Shown: one piece after another, positions 12,260-13,334 of the stretch
How positions within the stretch are numbered: the first letter of the stretch is position 1
How the letters are laid out: each line of letters begins with the position of its first letter
Assembly (NCBI GenBank): GCA_903873565.1
Contig: CAIQOY010000355.1
Location: forward strand, 1-13,334
DNA: 13,334 nt
Direction of reading: 5' to 3'
DNA from: an uncultured Actinomycetes bacterium
GTDB lineage: Bacteria > Actinomycetota > Thermoleophilia > Gaiellales > F1-60-MAGs149
Notes under the pieces: generated by a model
What the model saw: the letters and a program-made list of their open reading frames with translations, nothing else
Database searches by the model: none
What the model was told of the DNA's origin: nothing
Position numbers and translations under genes: made by a program

Positions 12260-13334
12260 GGCGGCTCCTCGCCGTCGCGCTGGTCGCGGGCGCCGCCGTC
12301 GCGGCCGGGTGCGGGACCGGTGGGGCGCCGGCCGGCGACGAGGCGGCCGCGACGGTCGCCGACGCCTACCTCTGCGACGGCGACATCGCCGTGATGGCCC
12401 CGTACGGCCGCTTCGGGGCCACCGACTCCGTGCAGATGAACTGGGCCCGCGTGGCCCTGGACACGTTCAACGACGTCAACGGCACCGCCTTCACCTTCAA
12501 GCCCTACAACGTCGACTTCGACGTCGAGGATGGCGTCGAGGCGGCCGAGCGGATCGTGGCCGACCAGGACGTGGTCGCCGTGATGGGCCCGAAGACCTCG
12601 GTCGTGACGAAGGCCGTCGGGCCGATGTTCGACGGGGCGGGCCTCGTCTACGTGTCGCCCTCGGCGACGAACGCGACCCTCACCGACGGCAGCCTGCGCA
12701 ACTTCTACCGGGTCGTCGCCTCCGACGCCCTGCAGGGCCCGCGCATCGCCCGCTTCATCCAGGAGGACCTCGAGCCCTCCAAGGTCCTGATCGTCGCCAA
12801 CGAGGGCGAGCCTTACTCGCAGGGGCTCTCCAAGTCGATCGCGGACGAGCTCGCCGAGCGCGGCGTCCCGTTCGAGGTCATCGTCACGGATCTCAACCAG
12901 CGGGACTACTCGAACGTGGTCACGCGGGTCGACGAGCAGGTCAACGTGATCGCCCTGCCGCTCCTCGACGCCCTCGACGCGAAGCGCCTCGCGGCGGAGC
13001 TCGCGGCGGCCGGCAAGTACCCGACCCTGGTCGGCGGCGACGCGCTCTTCGTGAGCGCGTTCGACGTCCCCGGCGCCTTCGTGACCACCTACGCCCCCGA
13101 CGCCTCGCGCCTGCCGCGCGGGCGCGACATCATCCGCCTCTACGAGTCGATCTTCGGCTCGTTCGAGGCCTACGGCGGCCCCGCCTACGTGGCGATGCAG
13201 GTCGTGCTGACCGCCGCCTACGCCGCCTGCGCGGAGGACGGGACGGTCACGCGCCGCGGCGTCCTGCAGGCGATGCCGGACGTGCGCCTCGAGGAGACGA
13301 TCCTCGGCACGCCCGTCGCGTTCACCCCCGAGCA
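12256..13334 (+). CDS. Lipoprotein substrate-binding protein, LivJ/LivK type (cut by window end)
   Basis: An open frame of at least 359 residues that continues past the window edge. It starts with a lipoprotein signal, MRRLLAVALVAGAAVAAGC, with Cys19 as the lipidation site, followed by a Gly/Ala-rich linker. The mature part resembles periplasmic-binding-protein type I receptors for branched-chain amino acids (Peripla_BP_6). Matching segments are IAVMAPYGRFGATDSVQMNW, AAERIVADQDVVAVMGPKTS, YVSPSATNATLTDGSLRNFY, KVLIVANEGEPYSQGLSKSI and YGGPAYVAMQVVLTAAYAAC. It would be anchored outside the membrane and deliver an amino acid or other small ligand to an ABC permease presumably encoded downstream. 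The GTG start overlaps the previous stop as GTGA, indicating translational coupling; no separate ribosome-binding site is clear. Ligand is unknown. Confidence 0.83.
   Translation, partial: MRRLLAVALVAGAAVAAGCGTGGAPAGDEAAATVADAYLCDGDIAVMAPYGRFGATDSVQMNWARVALDTFNDVNGTAFTFKPYNVDFDVEDGVEAAERIVADQDVVAVMGPKTSVVTKAVGPMFDGAGLVYVSPSATNATLTDGSLRNFYRVVASDALQGPRIARFIQEDLEPSKVLIVANEGEPYSQGLSKSIADELAERGVPFEVIVTDLNQRDYSNVVTRVDEQVNVIALPLLDALDAKRLAAELAAAGKYPTLVGGDALFVSAFDVPGAFVTTYAPDASRLPRGRDIIRLYESIFGSFEAYGGPAYVAMQVVLTAAYAACAEDGTVTRRGVLQAMPDVRLEETILGTPVAFTPE

Overview
The window is very GC-rich, has strong G/C bias at third codon positions and uses many GTG starts. It fits a high-GC actinobacterial chromosome. 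The best clue to lineage is the secreted protein at 3705-4367. Its N-terminal linker, followed by a short Gly-X-Y stretch, is a protein type I associate with Thermoleophilia (Solirubrobacterales and relatives). That placement is an inference. I see no rRNA, tRNA, CRISPR array, insertion sequence or phage gene, and no gene-free stretch longer than about 150 bp.

Layout. 1-41: nothing visible. 42-965 (-): two-domain VOC ring-cleaving dioxygenase-like protein, with a strong promoter and twin 20-bp operators upstream. 1027-1647 (-): mobA. 1691-2911 (+): flavin amine oxidase. 2908-3645 (-): class I glutamine amidotransferase-like protein. 3705-4367 (+): secreted collagen-like protein. 4413-4748 (+): small cupin. 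4774-6093 (-): second flavin amine oxidase. 6238-6669 (+): DtxR-like regulator lacking the metal ligands. 6679-7737 (-): luciferase-like flavin oxidoreductase. 7800-8714 (+): PuuE-like polysaccharide deacetylase. 8711-10036 (-): group II PLP decarboxylase. 10103-11539 (+): MttB-family methyltransferase without pyrrolysine. 11597-12259 (+): small membrane protein. 12256 to the window end (+): lipoprotein substrate-binding protein of the LivJ/K type, cut by the edge.

Organisation. From mobA to the methyltransferase nearly every gene is on the opposite strand from its neighbour, so these are mostly single-gene transcription units. Two convergent pairs end inside one shared CTAG. Eight genes have an A2/T6 hexamer (consensus TAnnnT) exactly 6 bp before the start codon, which is the signature of leaderless transcripts. 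The only operon-like unit is 11574-13334, where two successive junctions overlap as GTGA and the first involves a possible 8-codon leader ORF.

Functional theme. Several products act on nitrogen compounds: two FAD amine oxidases, a PLP decarboxylase, an MttB-type methyltransferase, a glutamine amidotransferase-like hydrolase, a PuuE-like hydrolase and an amino-acid-type binding protein. This suggests a loose amine/nitrogen catabolic neighbourhood, but the opposed strands argue against one co-regulated pathway. I find no clear new defence or mobile system. The most notable signals are regulatory: the twin operator, the repeated leaderless promoters, the degenerate DtxR-like regulator and the possible coupled leader ORF.
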